DNA of 64,000 bases, from NCBI RefSeq assembly GCF_012272695.1, contig NZ_CP050902.1:558001-622000 (forward strand), in the 5' to 3' direction. A model generated the notes under the pieces. The model saw only the letters and a program-made list of their open reading frames with translations, was not told where the DNA came from and ran no database searches. Origin of the DNA: Nocardioides sp. JQ2195 (GTDB taxonomy: Bacteria; Actinomycetota; Actinomycetes; Propionibacteriales; Nocardioidaceae). A program made the translations under genes and the position numbers. Positions 26,564-35,600 of the stretch are shown here, in pieces. Each line of letters begins with the position of its first letter. The stretch's first letter is position 1.

Positions 26564-27724
26564 ATGGAACTGCGTGAGACCCCCGCCCAGCAGGCGCTGC
26601 GCCACGAGCTGCGGGAATACTTCAGCAACCTGCTGCCCGAGCAGGAACGCCGCGAGGTCGGCGAGGCGGGCGCCGGTGGCCCCCGCTTCCGAGAGGTCGT
26701 CAGGATGCTCGGTCGCGACGGCTGGCTCGGCGTCGGCTGGCCGAAGGAGTACGGCGGCCGCGGGCTCGGCCCCGAGGAGCAGTTCATCTTCTACGACGAG
26801 ATCCAGCGGGCCGGTGTGCCGTTCCCCCTGGTCACGATCAACACCGTGGGCCCGACGCTGATGCAGTTCGGCTCCGAGGAGCAGAAGCAGAAGTACCTCC
26901 CCGGCATGCTCACCGGCGACATCGTCTTCGCGATCGGTTACACGGAGGCGGACGCCGGCACCGACCTCGCCTCGCTCTCGACCCGCGCGGTGCTCGAGGG
27001 CGACGAGTTCGTGGTGAACGGTTCGAAGATCTTCACCACGGGAGGCAACACCGCCGACTACGTCTGGCTGGCCTGCCGCACCGAGCCGGAGGCTCCCAAG
27101 CACAAGGGCATCTCGATCCTCATCGTCCCGTGCGACGACCCGGGCTTCTCCTGGAGCACGATCAGGTCCGTCGGCGGGATCCACCCGACGGCCACCTACT
27201 ACCAGGACATCCGGGTGCCCCGCAGCGAGCTGGTCGGTGAGCTCAACGCCGGCTGGTCCCTGATCACCGCGCAGCTCAACCACGAGCGGGTGGCGCTTGC
27301 CGCCCTCGGCGGCCGGATGATCCAGCTCTGGGAGCAGACCCTGGCCTGGGCCAAGCAGACCGGCGTGATCGAGCAGCCGTGGGTGCAGCAGGAGTTCGCC
27401 CGCACCCACGCCAAGCTCGAGGCGATGCGGCTGGTCAACTGGAAGCTCACCGCGGCCGTCGGCAACCACTCCCTGCGGGGGGAGCAGGCCGGCGCCGCGA
27501 AGGCCTACGGCACCGAGACCCACATCGACCTGCAACGCACACTCTTCCAGGTGCTCGGCGCGGCCGGCCGGGTCCGACCGGGCTCCCCGGCCGCGGTGCT
27601 GCACGGCCAGGTCGAGCAGCTCTCGCGCCAGGGCTTGGTCAACACCTTCGGGGGCGGCGTCAACGAGGTGCTGCGCGACATGGTCGCGACGATGGGGCTG
27701 GGCATGCCGAGGAGCAAGCGATGA
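26564..27724 (+). CDS. chsE2: ChsE2 (FadE29)-like acyl-CoA dehydrogenase subunit
   Basis: A 386-residue acyl-CoA dehydrogenase, the length of mycobacterial FadE29 (387). It has GWLGVGWPKEYGGRGL near 50-65, FAIGYTEADAGTDLASL, VNGSKIFTTGG and the C-terminal FGGGVNEVLRDMVATMGLG. In the igr locus FadE28 and FadE29 form the heteromeric ChsE1-ChsE2 dehydrogenase, which desaturates the three-carbon C17 side chain (3-oxo-pregnenoyl-CoA type substrates). First gene of a six-gene operon in which every junction overlaps or nearly touches. Confidence 0.88.
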   Translation: MELRETPAQQALRHELREYFSNLLPEQERREVGEAGAGGPRFREVVRMLGRDGWLGVGWPKEYGGRGLGPEEQFIFYDEIQRAGVPFPLVTINTVGPTLMQFGSEEQKQKYLPGMLTGDIVFAIGYTEADAGTDLASLSTRAVLEGDEFVVNGSKIFTTGGNTADYVWLACRTEPEAPKHKGISILIVPCDDPGFSWSTIRSVGGIHPTATYYQDIRVPRSELVGELNAGWSLITAQLNHERVALAALGGRMIQLWEQTLAWAKQTGVIEQPWVQQEFARTHAKLEAMRLVNWKLTAAVGNHSLRGEQAGAAKAYGTETHIDLQRTLFQVLGAAGRVRPGSPAAVLHGQVEQLSRQGLVNTFGGGVNEVLRDMVATMGLGMPRSKR

Positions 27725-28737
27725 CTGACTACGAGGACCGCTTGGCCGCATTCGTCGGCCAGGTCATCAACGAACGTACGCCGGGACAGGACCCGGTCAA
27801 CGTGCCGATGATCCGGCACTGGGTCGAGGCGATGGACCTGGCGAACCCGGCCCACCTCGACCTCGAGGCGGCGCGGGCCACCGGTCGTGACGACGTCGTG
27901 GCTCCGGCCTCGATGATCCAGGCCTGGACCATGCGCGGCTTTGCGAAGACGGTCCGCCCGCCCGAGACGTCGACCGGGGCCGGCGCCGGGTTCGCCGAGC
28001 TGGTCGACCTGCTCGCCGAGGGTGGTTACACCTCCGTCGTGGCCACCGACTCCGAGCTCGACTTCGTCCGCGAGGTCGTGCCCGGTGACGAGATCACCGT
28101 CGAGGAGGTCGTGGAGTCGATCAGCCCGGAGAAGGCCACCGGCCTCGGCACCGGCCGCTTCGTCACCTCGGTCAAGACCTACCGCGACGCCGCCGGCGAG
28201 ACCGTGGCCACCCAACGCTGGCGCACGCTGCGGTTCAAGCCGAAGCAGTCCGAAGCCTCCGCGGAGTCCGCGGAGTCCACGGAGTCCACGGAGGCAGCGG
28301 CGCCCAAGGCGCTGCGCCCCCGCCCGGCGATCAACCTCGACAACCAGTTCTGGTTCGAGGCCGCCATGGAGAAGCGACTCGTGGTCCAGCGCTGCACGTC
28401 GTGCGAGGCACTGCGCCACCCGCCCGGCCCAGGGTGCCCCCACTGCGGATCGTTCGAGTGGGACACCGTGCCCGCGGGGGAGAGGGGCACCGTGCACTCC
28501 TACGTGGTGGCCCACCACCCCCGGCACCCGGCCTTCGACTACCCACTCGTGATCGCCCTGGTCGACCTGCCCAGCGGGACCCGGCTGACCACCAACCTGG
28601 TCGACGTCGCGCCCGACGACGTCGAGATCGGCATGCCGGTCGTCCTCGACTGGCTCGAGGCCGACGACGAACTCACCCTGCCCGTCTTCCGGCCCGACCC
28701 GGCTGGCGCCCACCACGAGAAGAAGGGGACGAACTGA
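27721..28737 (+). CDS. chsH2: ChsH2-like MaoC hydratase fused to a DUF35 domain
   Basis: A 338-residue two-domain protein: a MaoC-like hotdog (about 1-175), an acidic Ser/Glu linker (ASAESAESTESTEAAA) and a DUF35 OB-fold domain with a zinc ribbon (CTSCEALRHPPGPGCPHCGS, C-x2-C-x10-C-x2-C, about 225-245). This arrangement is that of ChsH2, which pairs with ChsH1 to hydrate the enoyl-CoA side chain and uses its DUF35 part to bind the aldolase Ltp2. The ATG overlaps the upstream stop (ATGA) and its own stop overlaps the next start (TGATG). Confidence 0.9.
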   Translation: MTDYEDRLAAFVGQVINERTPGQDPVNVPMIRHWVEAMDLANPAHLDLEAARATGRDDVVAPASMIQAWTMRGFAKTVRPPETSTGAGAGFAELVDLLAEGGYTSVVATDSELDFVREVVPGDEITVEEVVESISPEKATGLGTGRFVTSVKTYRDAAGETVATQRWRTLRFKPKQSEASAESAESTESTEAAAPKALRPRPAINLDNQFWFEAAMEKRLVVQRCTSCEALRHPPGPGCPHCGSFEWDTVPAGERGTVHSYVVAHHPRHPAFDYPLVIALVDLPSGTRLTTNLVDVAPDDVEIGMPVVLDWLEADDELTLPVFRPDPAGAHHEKKGTN

Positions 28738-29867
28738 TGGACTTCTCCCTCGACGACGACCTGCTCAGCCTGGCCGACCTGGCCAAGGAGATCCTCGACG
28801 ACCTGGCCAGCACCGACCGGGTGCGCGAGGTCGAGACCACCGAATCGCGCACCGACGACAAGCTGTGGGACGCGCTGGCCCGGGCCGGCTTCCTCGGGCT
28901 CACCGTCCCCGAGGAGCACGACGGCGCCGGGCTCGGCCTCGACGCACTCTGCGTGGTGCTCGAGGAGCAGGGCCGCCACGTGGCCCCCGTGCCGCTGTGG
29001 AGCGCCGGCATCGCCGCCCTGGCGGTGGCCCGGTTCGGCTCGCCCCAGCAGCAGTCCGACCTGCTTCCCGGTGCCGCCTCCGGGGAGTCCCGGTTGACGC
29101 TGGCGCTCGAGGAGTACGACGGTGCCGATCCCGCGGCCCCCTTGGCACGTGCCGTCGCCGACGGTGACGGTTGGCGCCTCACCGGGGTGAAGGCCGTCGT
29201 GCCGACCCTGCCGGGCGCCCGTCGGATCCTCGTCTCGGCGACCGCCGACTCCGGTCCCGGGCTGTTCCTGGTGGACCCGGCAGCAGCTGGGCTGTCCACC
29301 ACCCTGTCCGACACCACCATGCACGACCTGGCCGCCGAGCTGGTGCTCGACAACACGCCCGCCGCGGCGCTGGGCGTGCCGGGTGACGAGGCACTGTCCG
29401 TCACCCTGCGGATGGCCGCCCTCGCGCTGGCCGCGGTCCAGGTCGGGGTCGCCGACGGTGCCATGCGGCTGGCCGCGTCGTACCTCTCCGAACGTGAACA
29501 GTTCGGTCGCCCGCTCGGCTCGTTCCAGGCCGTCCAGCACCAGCTCGCCGACTGCTGGATCGACATCGACGCCATGCGGGTGACCCTGTGGCAGGCCCTG
29601 GCCTCCGACGCCGACGACCCCACCGGCACCGACCCGTTGCGCGTCGCCGAACGGTGCGGGTGGGTGGCGAAGTGGTGGTGCGACAAGGGCGGCCTCGACG
29701 TCGTGCACCGCACCCAACACGTGCACGGAGGCATCGGCATCGACCTCGACTACCCGGTGCACCGGCACTTCCTGTGGGGCAAGCAGATCTCCAGCACGCT
29801 CGGCGGCGAGCACGCCGCGCTGGCCGCGCTGGGTTCCCTCATCGCCACGACAGAGGTGACGTCATGA
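28737..29867 (+). CDS. chsE1: ChsE1 (FadE28)-like acyl-CoA dehydrogenase subunit
   Basis: A 376-residue acyl-CoA dehydrogenase that lacks a clear canonical flavin-binding middle segment but keeps LGLTVPEEHDGAGLGLDAL, SYLSEREQFGRPLGSFQAVQ and HVHGGIGIDLDYPVHRHFLW. It matches the partner subunit FadE28 (ChsE1), and the pair is needed for one active site in the known heteromers. It is slightly longer than FadE28 (about 340). It sits between the ChsH2-like and ChsH1-like genes with overlapping start and stop codons on both sides, so stoichiometric expression is expected. Confidence 0.85.
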   Translation: MDFSLDDDLLSLADLAKEILDDLASTDRVREVETTESRTDDKLWDALARAGFLGLTVPEEHDGAGLGLDALCVVLEEQGRHVAPVPLWSAGIAALAVARFGSPQQQSDLLPGAASGESRLTLALEEYDGADPAAPLARAVADGDGWRLTGVKAVVPTLPGARRILVSATADSGPGLFLVDPAAAGLSTTLSDTTMHDLAAELVLDNTPAAALGVPGDEALSVTLRMAALALAAVQVGVADGAMRLAASYLSEREQFGRPLGSFQAVQHQLADCWIDIDAMRVTLWQALASDADDPTGTDPLRVAERCGWVAKWWCDKGGLDVVHRTQHVHGGIGIDLDYPVHRHFLWGKQISSTLGGEHAALAALGSLIATTEVTS

Positions 29868-30289
29868 CGGTTGCAGACACCAGGCGGGCCTCGCAGGTGA
29901 GGGTGGGTGAGCTGCTCCCCGAGCACCCGATCCCGTTGACCCGCACGCTGATCGTCGCCACCGCGATCGCCAGCCGTGACTACCAGGATGTCCACCACGA
30001 CCCGGATCTGGCCAGGGAGCGGGGCTCGAAGGACATCTTCATGAACATCCTCACCAGCAACGGCCTGGTCGAGAAGTACGTCGCCGAGTGGGCCGGCCCA
30101 GCGGCCGTCGTGAAGCGGATCAAGATCCGCCTCGGCGCGCCGAACCACCCCGGGGACACGATGACCATGTCCGGCACCGTCTCGGCGGTCGACGGACGCC
30201 TGGTGACCGTGGACGTCAAGGGGATCAACAGCCTCGGCCCCCACGCCAGTGGATCCGTCGTCGTCGAGCTCCCGGAGGAGTCAGCATGA
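29864..30289 (+). CDS. chsH1: ChsH1-like MaoC hydratase subunit
   Basis: A 141-residue single-hotdog MaoC-like protein. The hydratase 2 motif is SRDYQDVHHDPDLARERGSK (Asp and His catalytic pair, about residues 40-60). It matches the size of ChsH1, the small subunit that forms a heterotetramer with ChsH2. The ATG at 29864 overlaps the ChsE1-like stop (ATGA), and its own stop overlaps the Ltp2-like ATG (ATGA). Confidence 0.88.
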   Translation: MTVADTRRASQVRVGELLPEHPIPLTRTLIVATAIASRDYQDVHHDPDLARERGSKDIFMNILTSNGLVEKYVAEWAGPAAVVKRIKIRLGAPNHPGDTMTMSGTVSAVDGRLVTVDVKGINSLGPHASGSVVVELPEESA

Positions 30290-31455
30290 GCAGCCTGTCG
30301 GGGTCGGCCGCGATCGTCGGGATCGGCGCCACCGAGTTCTCCAAGGCCTCGGGCCGCAGCGAGCTGCAACTGGCCTGCGAAGCCGTGTCCGCCGCGATCA
30401 GCGACGCCGGCCTGAAGCCCTCCGACGTCGACGGGATGGTCACCTTCACCGCCGAGTCCAGCTCGGAGAACCACGTCGCCCGCAACGTCGGCATCGGTGA
30501 CCTCACGTTCTTCTCCCGCATCCACCACGGTGGCGGGGCCGCAGCGGCCACCGTCGCCCAGGCCGCGGCCGCGATCCACTCCGGCCTCGCCGAGGTGGTG
30601 GTCTGCTGGCGTGCCTTCAACGAGCGCTCCGGGGAGCGCTACGGCCTCGGGCAGGCCAGCCGCCCGATGGACACCAATGCCGACCGGGCGGCGTACTCCT
30701 GGATGACGCCGTTCGGGCTGTCCACGCCGGCCCAGTGGGTGGCGATGTTCGCCCGTCGCTACATGCACGAGTTCGGGGCCACCTCCGAGGACTTCGGCCG
30801 GGTCGCGGTGACCGCGCGAGCGCACGCGGCAACCAACCCCAACGCCTGGTTCCACGAGCGCCCGATCACCCTCGAGGAGCACCAGGCCAGCCGGTGGATC
30901 GCCGAGCCGCTGCACCTGCTCGACTGCTGCCAGGAGACCGATGGCGGCCAGGCCCTGGTCGTGGTCTCGGCGGAACGCGCCAAGGATCTCGCCCACAAGC
31001 CGGCGGTCATCCGTGCCGCTGCGCAGGGTCAGGCCAAGGACCAGCACATGATGACGTCCTACTACCGACCCGACATCACGGGCCTGCCCGAGATGGGCGT
31101 GGTCGGCAAGCAGCTGTGGGCACAGTCCGGGATGACGCCGGCTGACATGGACGCGGCGATCCTCTACGACCACTTCACCCCGTTCGTCCTGCCACAGCTC
31201 GAGGAGCTGGGCTTCTGCGCTCCGGGGGAGGCACGCCACTTCATCGCCGACGGCCATCTCTCGCTCGACGGGAAGCTGCCGACCAACACCCACGGCGGCC
31301 AGCTCGGTGAGGCCTACCTGCACGGCATGAACGGCATCGCCGAGGGCGTACGCCTGGTCCGCGGCACGTCGGTCAACCAGCCGGGGACCGTGGAGAACAC
31401 CGTCGTCACCGCCGGCACCGGCGTCCCGACCAGTGCGCTGGTGCTCGGAGTCTGA
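30286..31455 (+). CDS. ltp2: Ltp2-like thiolase-fold steroid aldolase
   Basis: A 389-residue SCP-x/thiolase-fold lipid-transfer protein. It lacks the thiolase nucleophile Cys and keeps Tyr residues in LYDHFTPF and GEAYLHGMNG, positions equivalent to the catalytic tyrosines of Ltp2. Ltp2 bound to the ChsH2 DUF35 domain performs the retro-aldol cleavage that yields the C17-ketosteroid and propionyl-CoA. The ATG at 30286 overlaps the previous stop. Gene order (ChsH2, ChsE1, ChsH1, Ltp2) supports the call. Confidence 0.88.
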   Translation: MSSLSGSAAIVGIGATEFSKASGRSELQLACEAVSAAISDAGLKPSDVDGMVTFTAESSSENHVARNVGIGDLTFFSRIHHGGGAAAATVAQAAAAIHSGLAEVVVCWRAFNERSGERYGLGQASRPMDTNADRAAYSWMTPFGLSTPAQWVAMFARRYMHEFGATSEDFGRVAVTARAHAATNPNAWFHERPITLEEHQASRWIAEPLHLLDCCQETDGGQALVVVSAERAKDLAHKPAVIRAAAQGQAKDQHMMTSYYRPDITGLPEMGVVGKQLWAQSGMTPADMDAAILYDHFTPFVLPQLEELGFCAPGEARHFIADGHLSLDGKLPTNTHGGQLGEAYLHGMNGIAEGVRLVRGTSVNQPGTVENTVVTAGTGVPTSALVLGV

Positions 31456-31456
31456 G

Positions 31457-32320
31457 GTGTCGTCCGCCGACTGGGTCGGGCGTTCGCTCGGCGAGCGGAC
31501 GGTTGGGTACGCCGACCGTGACGCGATCCTCTACGCCCTGGCGATCGGCGCGGCACCGGATGCGCTCGACCTCGTCCACGAGCCGCGGCTGCGGGTGCTG
31601 CCCGGCTTCGCCCTGACGCTGGCGCAGTGGGCGCCGGACGCCCTCGGTGGTGCCGGAGCGTTCGACATCCGTACGGCGGTGCACGGTGCCCAGCGACTCG
31701 ACGTGCTCGCACCGTTGCCCCCTGCGGGGGAGCTGCGCATGCGGGCCCGGGTGGCGGCCGTGCACGACAAGGGCTCGGCGGCGGTGTTCGACGTCGAGGT
31801 CGAGTCGGAGTTCTTCGTGGCCACCTGGTCACTGTTCGCGCCCGGGGCCGGGGGCTTCGGCGGCGAGCGCGGACCCTCGTCACCTGGGCGTCCCGAGGGG
31901 GAACCGCCCCGGACCCTTGACGTGGCCACCCGCGCCGAACAACCGGTGCTCTACCGGCTGCTCGGCGACCGCCATGCCATGCACGTCGACCCGGAGGCCG
32001 CGCGCGCGGCCGGCCAGCCGCGACCCTTCATGCACGGTCTCTGCACGGTCGGCACGGTCACCCTCGCCATCGCCACCGAGCTCGGCGCGCACCCGGCTGA
32101 CCTGGCACACCTCGACGTCCGCTTCGCCGCCCCGGTGTTCCCGGGGGAGCGGCTCGCTGTCGCCCTGTGGCCCTCGACCCCGCAGGCCGCGGCGCCGGCC
32201 TCGTCGTACGCCGGCGCCACGCGGCTTTCGCCCCGATCCGACGCACGGGCCGGGGCAACGTTCGAGGCGGGCGTCGGGGAGCGCGCGGCGCTGCGCGGTG
32301 GCGTCATCACCTTCGCCTGA
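31457..32320 (+). CDS. Double-hotdog enoyl-CoA hydratase 2, ChsH3-like
   Basis: A 287-residue protein with two hotdog repeats, the size of the mycobacterial R-specific hydratase ChsH3 (Rv3538, about 286). The C-terminal repeat carries the hydratase 2 motif YRLLGDRHAMHVDPEAARAAG (about 160-185) with Asp and His catalytic residues and FMHGLCTVG after it. It hydrates side-chain enoyl-CoA esters in an earlier beta-oxidation round. The GTG at 31457 starts one base after the Ltp2-like stop, which decides the start. Last gene of the operon. Confidence 0.82.
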   Translation: MSSADWVGRSLGERTVGYADRDAILYALAIGAAPDALDLVHEPRLRVLPGFALTLAQWAPDALGGAGAFDIRTAVHGAQRLDVLAPLPPAGELRMRARVAAVHDKGSAAVFDVEVESEFFVATWSLFAPGAGGFGGERGPSSPGRPEGEPPRTLDVATRAEQPVLYRLLGDRHAMHVDPEAARAAGQPRPFMHGLCTVGTVTLAIATELGAHPADLAHLDVRFAAPVFPGERLAVALWPSTPQAAAPASSYAGATRLSPRSDARAGATFEAGVGERAALRGGVITFA

Positions 32321-32441
32321 GGCCTTCCCCGCGCTGCTCGCAGCCCGTCGCAGATCGGGACCACGGTGTCGTCGTGGGCGGTTTCCCCGACGCCCTCGTC
32401 CCCATCCGTCCGCCGCCGGGACGGTGCCGTCAGCGGGGTGG

Positions 32442-32493
32442 TTCCGGTCAGTGGGATTGGCGCCGATGTGGTCGCGCTCACCCGACCTAGCCT
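32442..32493 (+). promoter_or_regulatory. Regulon palindrome (32442-32456) with -10, ABC importer operon
   Basis: TTCCGGTCAGTGGGA is centred at 32449; the -10 hexamer TAGCCT at 32488-32493 is 39 bp away. The predicted leader of about 60 bases ends in a short upstream ORF. Upstream, 32321-32440 holds one CGCAGATCGGGACCAC half-hairpin and nothing else recognisable. Confidence 0.7.
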
Positions 32494-32561
32494 TCAGAGA
32501 ACCTGCCGGCTCCGGCCGTGCTCGACGGACTGATCGACTGACTGACGAAAGGACCTCCGAG

Positions 32562-32606
32562 ATGTGCCTGGACGTCCACCACGCTCCTCGTGGAAGCCAC
32601 GCCTGA
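32562..32606 (+). CDS. 14-residue leader peptide coupled to the permease gene
   Basis: A very short ORF (MCLDVHHAPRGSHA) starts at an ATG preceded by AAAGGA at normal spacing. Its TGA shares one base with the ATG of the permease (TGATG). It contains one Cys and three His. The good ribosome site belongs to the peptide, not to the permease, so permease translation probably depends on it. It could be a simple coupling device or an attenuator sensing charged tRNA; the latter is speculative. Confidence 0.55.
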   Translation: MCLDVHHAPRGSHA

Positions 32607-33556
32607 TGCGCAAGATCGCCGTGCGGATCGGTGAGCTCCTCGCCGTCCTGTTCGTGGTCAGCTTCGGGGTCTTCGCCATGGTGACCCTGATGCCCGGCGA
32701 CCCTGCCGTCGCCATCCTGGGCGAGGGCCACCCGAAGCACGAGTACGCCGAGCTGCGCGACGAGATGGGCCTCAACGACCCGCTGCTGACCCGCTACTGG
32801 GACTGGCTGAGCTCGGCGGTCCGGGGTGATCTCGGTACCTCGCTGGTCCCGCCGCAGAGCGACGTCACGGACCGCATCCTCGGAGCTCTCCCGGTCAGTG
32901 TCGAGCTGGCGGTGCTCGGTCTCCTGATCGCCATCGTGCTGGCCGTCCCGCTGGCGTTGTGGTCGGCCGCCCACGCCGGCGGCACCGTCGACCGGATCAT
33001 CAGCGCGACCATGTTCGCGACCTTGTCGGTCCCGTCGTTCCTGGCCGGTCTGCTGCTGATCATGATCTTCGCCAACGGTCTCGGCTGGTTCCCGAGGGCG
33101 CAGTGGGTGCGACTCTCCGAATCGGTGCCTGGCAACCTGCACCACGCCCTGCTGCCGGCGATCGTGATCGCGTTGATGGAGCTCGCGCTGTTCACCCGCA
33201 TCCTGCGCAACGACCTCATCGTCACCCTCAACGAAGACTTCATCCTCGCCGCCCGGGCGAAGGGGATGCCGCCGTGGCGGATCATGGTTGGTGACGCGCT
33301 GCGGCCGTCGTCGTTCTCGCTGGTCACGCTGATGGGCATCAGCCTCGGTCGCCTGATCGGCAGCACCGTGATCGTGGAGTACCTCTTCGCGCTCCCCGGC
33401 ATGGGCTCGATGATCGTCACCTCCGCCAACCAGGGCGACTTCCCCCTCGTCCAGGGAGCCGTGCTGGTCATCGCCCTCGTCTATGTCGTGGTGAATGCCG
33501 GCATCGACCTCTCCTATGGCTATCTCGACCCGAGGACCCGCCGTGTTCATGCCTAG
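32606..33556 (+). CDS. Dipeptide/oligopeptide-type ABC transporter permease (DppB-like)
   Basis: A 316-residue inner-membrane permease. One N-terminal membrane segment with a following periplasmic LMPGDPAVAIL region and about five more segments are visible. The EAA loop near residue 205 reads NEDFILAARAKGMPPWRIM, followed by VEYLFALPGMGSMIV, both typical of the DppB family. The ATG at 32606 is favoured; a GTG at 32564 in frame is possible. It forms the channel with the next permease. The importer carries the regulon palindrome, so it probably takes up the steroid or a conjugate. Confidence 0.9.
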   Translation: MRKIAVRIGELLAVLFVVSFGVFAMVTLMPGDPAVAILGEGHPKHEYAELRDEMGLNDPLLTRYWDWLSSAVRGDLGTSLVPPQSDVTDRILGALPVSVELAVLGLLIAIVLAVPLALWSAAHAGGTVDRIISATMFATLSVPSFLAGLLLIMIFANGLGWFPRAQWVRLSESVPGNLHHALLPAIVIALMELALFTRILRNDLIVTLNEDFILAARAKGMPPWRIMVGDALRPSSFSLVTLMGISLGRLIGSTVIVEYLFALPGMGSMIVTSANQGDFPLVQGAVLVIALVYVVVNAGIDLSYGYLDPRTRRVHA

Positions 33557-34586
33557 TGACAAGTTCGGCGCCGACAGGGCGCAGCGCACGCGCAACCTCG
33601 GCCTCGGTGCCGTGATGCTGGTGGTGGGCCTCGCGCTCGCCGCCTTCGGCTGGAGCACGCCGGCCCTCGTCCTCGCGGGCAAGGCCGTGCTCTTCCTGGG
33701 TGGTCTCGCGCTCGTGTTCCAGGGCATCTCACGACTGGTCCTGGGCCTGCGTGGCAAGCGGATCGACCTGCTCTTCACGCTCGCGATGATCTGGCTGGTC
33801 GGCCTGTGCATCGTCGCCCTGCTGGCACCACTGCTCCCCCTGGGCGAGCACAACGACGTCGCCAAGACGTTGCTCGAGCCGACCAACATGTCGCCGCGGC
33901 TGCTCACCGACCACCCCCTCGGCACCAACAACCAGGGCCTGGACCTGCTCTCGCGCTCCATCCACGGGGCCCGCACATCGTTGACCATCTCGTTGCTGGC
34001 CGTCTCCATCGGCACCGTCGTCGGGGGCTCCATCGGCGTGCTGGCGGGCTACTTCCGCAAGGGCGTCGACAGTGCGATCGGCATCTTCACCAATGCACTG
34101 CTGGCAGTGCCGCCGCTGATCCTGCTGATCGCGTTGAGCACCTTCCTCGACCCGAACCTGCGCAACATGGCGCTGGCGCTCTCACTGCTGACCATCCCGA
34201 GCATGGTGCGCCTGGCCAGGGCGAACACCATCGCCTTCGCCCAGCGCGAGTTCGTGATGGCCGCTCGTCTGATGGGCGCCAACCGGTTCCGGGTGATGGC
34301 TCGCGAGCTGGTGCCCAACGTGATCCTGCCGGTCTTCTCGATGGCCGTGGTGATGATCTCTGCGCTGATCGTGGCCGAGGCATCCCTCAGCTTCCTCGGC
34401 CTCGGCATCCAGCAACCCGACCCGACCTGGGGCAACATGGTCGCCGAGGGTGAGGGCGGCGCGATGGAGGAGTACCCCCACATCGTGCTGGTGCCCGGCG
34501 CCTTCCTGTTCCTGACCGTCTTTGCCTTCAACCTGCTCGGCGAGAAGGCCCAGCAGCGTTGGGACACGAGGAGTGCGAAGCTGTGA
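33543..34586 (+). CDS. Dipeptide/oligopeptide-type ABC transporter permease (DppC-like)
   Basis: A 347-residue permease, longer than typical DppC (about 300) because of two extra N-terminal membrane segments (about 18-70). The core has HPLGTNNQGLDLLSRSIHGAR, an EAA loop FAQREFVMAARLMGANRFRVM, and SLSFLGLGIQQPDPTWGNMV. GTG 33543 has GAGGAC seven bases upstream; ATG 33549 is the alternative. The start overlaps the end of the first permease gene by about 14 bases. Confidence 0.9.
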   Translation: MFMPSDKFGADRAQRTRNLGLGAVMLVVGLALAAFGWSTPALVLAGKAVLFLGGLALVFQGISRLVLGLRGKRIDLLFTLAMIWLVGLCIVALLAPLLPLGEHNDVAKTLLEPTNMSPRLLTDHPLGTNNQGLDLLSRSIHGARTSLTISLLAVSIGTVVGGSIGVLAGYFRKGVDSAIGIFTNALLAVPPLILLIALSTFLDPNLRNMALALSLLTIPSMVRLARANTIAFAQREFVMAARLMGANRFRVMARELVPNVILPVFSMAVVMISALIVAEASLSFLGLGIQQPDPTWGNMVAEGEGGAMEEYPHIVLVPGAFLFLTVFAFNLLGEKAQQRWDTRSAKL

Positions 34587-35599
34587 ACGAACGCGACGAT
34601 CTCGTCCTCGAGGTGCGCGATGTGCGCACCACCTTCCTGACCCCGCGTGGCCCGGTCCGCGCCGTCGACGGCGTCTCGATGTCGCTGCACGCCGGCGAGA
34701 CCCTGGGCATCGTGGGGGAGTCCGGATCCGGCAAGTCAGTGCTGGGCCGAACCGTGATGGGCCTGGTGTCGAACTCTCCGACGACCACCATCAGCGGTGA
34801 GTGCCTCATCGCCGGGCGCGACGTCCACGCGCTCAAGCCCAAGGAGCGCCGCCAGCTGTGGGGCCCCGAGGTGGCGATGGTCTTCCAGGACCCGATGACT
34901 TCCCTCAACCCGGTCAAGCGGGTCGGCGCCCACCTGACGGAGGCGCTGCGCCTGCACCTGGGCATCGGCCGCAAGGAAGCGACCGATCGGGCCGTCGAGC
35001 TGCTGCGGCAGGTCTTCATCCCCGACCCGGTCCGCCGGATGACTCAGTATCCGCACGAGCTCTCCGGCGGCATGCGCCAACGCGTGGTGATCGCCATGGC
35101 GTTGGCCTGCGACCCGAAGCTGCTGATCGCTGACGAGCCGACCACCGCGCTCGACGTCACGGTGCAGAAGCAGATCCTGGACCTGCTCGCGTCGCTGGCC
35201 GCCGAGCGCAACATGGCCACGATCCTGATCAGCCACGACCTCGGCGCCGTCGAGGGCCGCACGGACCGCGTCGCCGTCATGTACGCCGGCCGGACGGTCG
35301 AGACCTCACAGACCTCGCGGGTCTTCAACCAGCCCATGCACCCGTACGCCGACGCCCTGCTGGCCTCGATCCCGCGCATCGCGGACGATCCGCACACCCT
35401 GTTGCGGGCGATCGACGGATCGCCGCCGAACATGCTGCATCCACCTGAGGGGTGTCGGTTCGCGCCGCGCTGCAAGTTCGCGGCCGACCGGTGCCGTGAG
35501 GAATCACCCGAGTTGAGAGAGCTGGCAGAGGGGACCGACGCCACCCACCTGGGTGCCTGTCACTTCCCCCTCCTGCCCGCGCGCCAGGAAGTGGGCTGA
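34583..35599 (+). CDS. ABC transporter ATP-binding protein (DppD-like)
   Basis: A 338-residue ATPase. Walker A is GESGSGKS (45-52), signature LSGGMRQRV, Walker B LLIADEPTTALD with the H-loop ISHDLG. The C-terminal oligo/dipeptide domain has the CRFAPRCKFAADRC cysteine motif, which in some family members binds an iron-sulfur cluster. The GTG at 34583 overlaps the permease stop (GTGA) and has GAGGAG upstream. It powers the importer together with the next gene. Confidence 0.93.
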   Translation: MNERDDLVLEVRDVRTTFLTPRGPVRAVDGVSMSLHAGETLGIVGESGSGKSVLGRTVMGLVSNSPTTTISGECLIAGRDVHALKPKERRQLWGPEVAMVFQDPMTSLNPVKRVGAHLTEALRLHLGIGRKEATDRAVELLRQVFIPDPVRRMTQYPHELSGGMRQRVVIAMALACDPKLLIADEPTTALDVTVQKQILDLLASLAAERNMATILISHDLGAVEGRTDRVAVMYAGRTVETSQTSRVFNQPMHPYADALLASIPRIADDPHTLLRAIDGSPPNMLHPPEGCRFAPRCKFAADRCREESPELRELAEGTDATHLGACHFPLLPARQEVG

Positions 35600-35600
35600 C

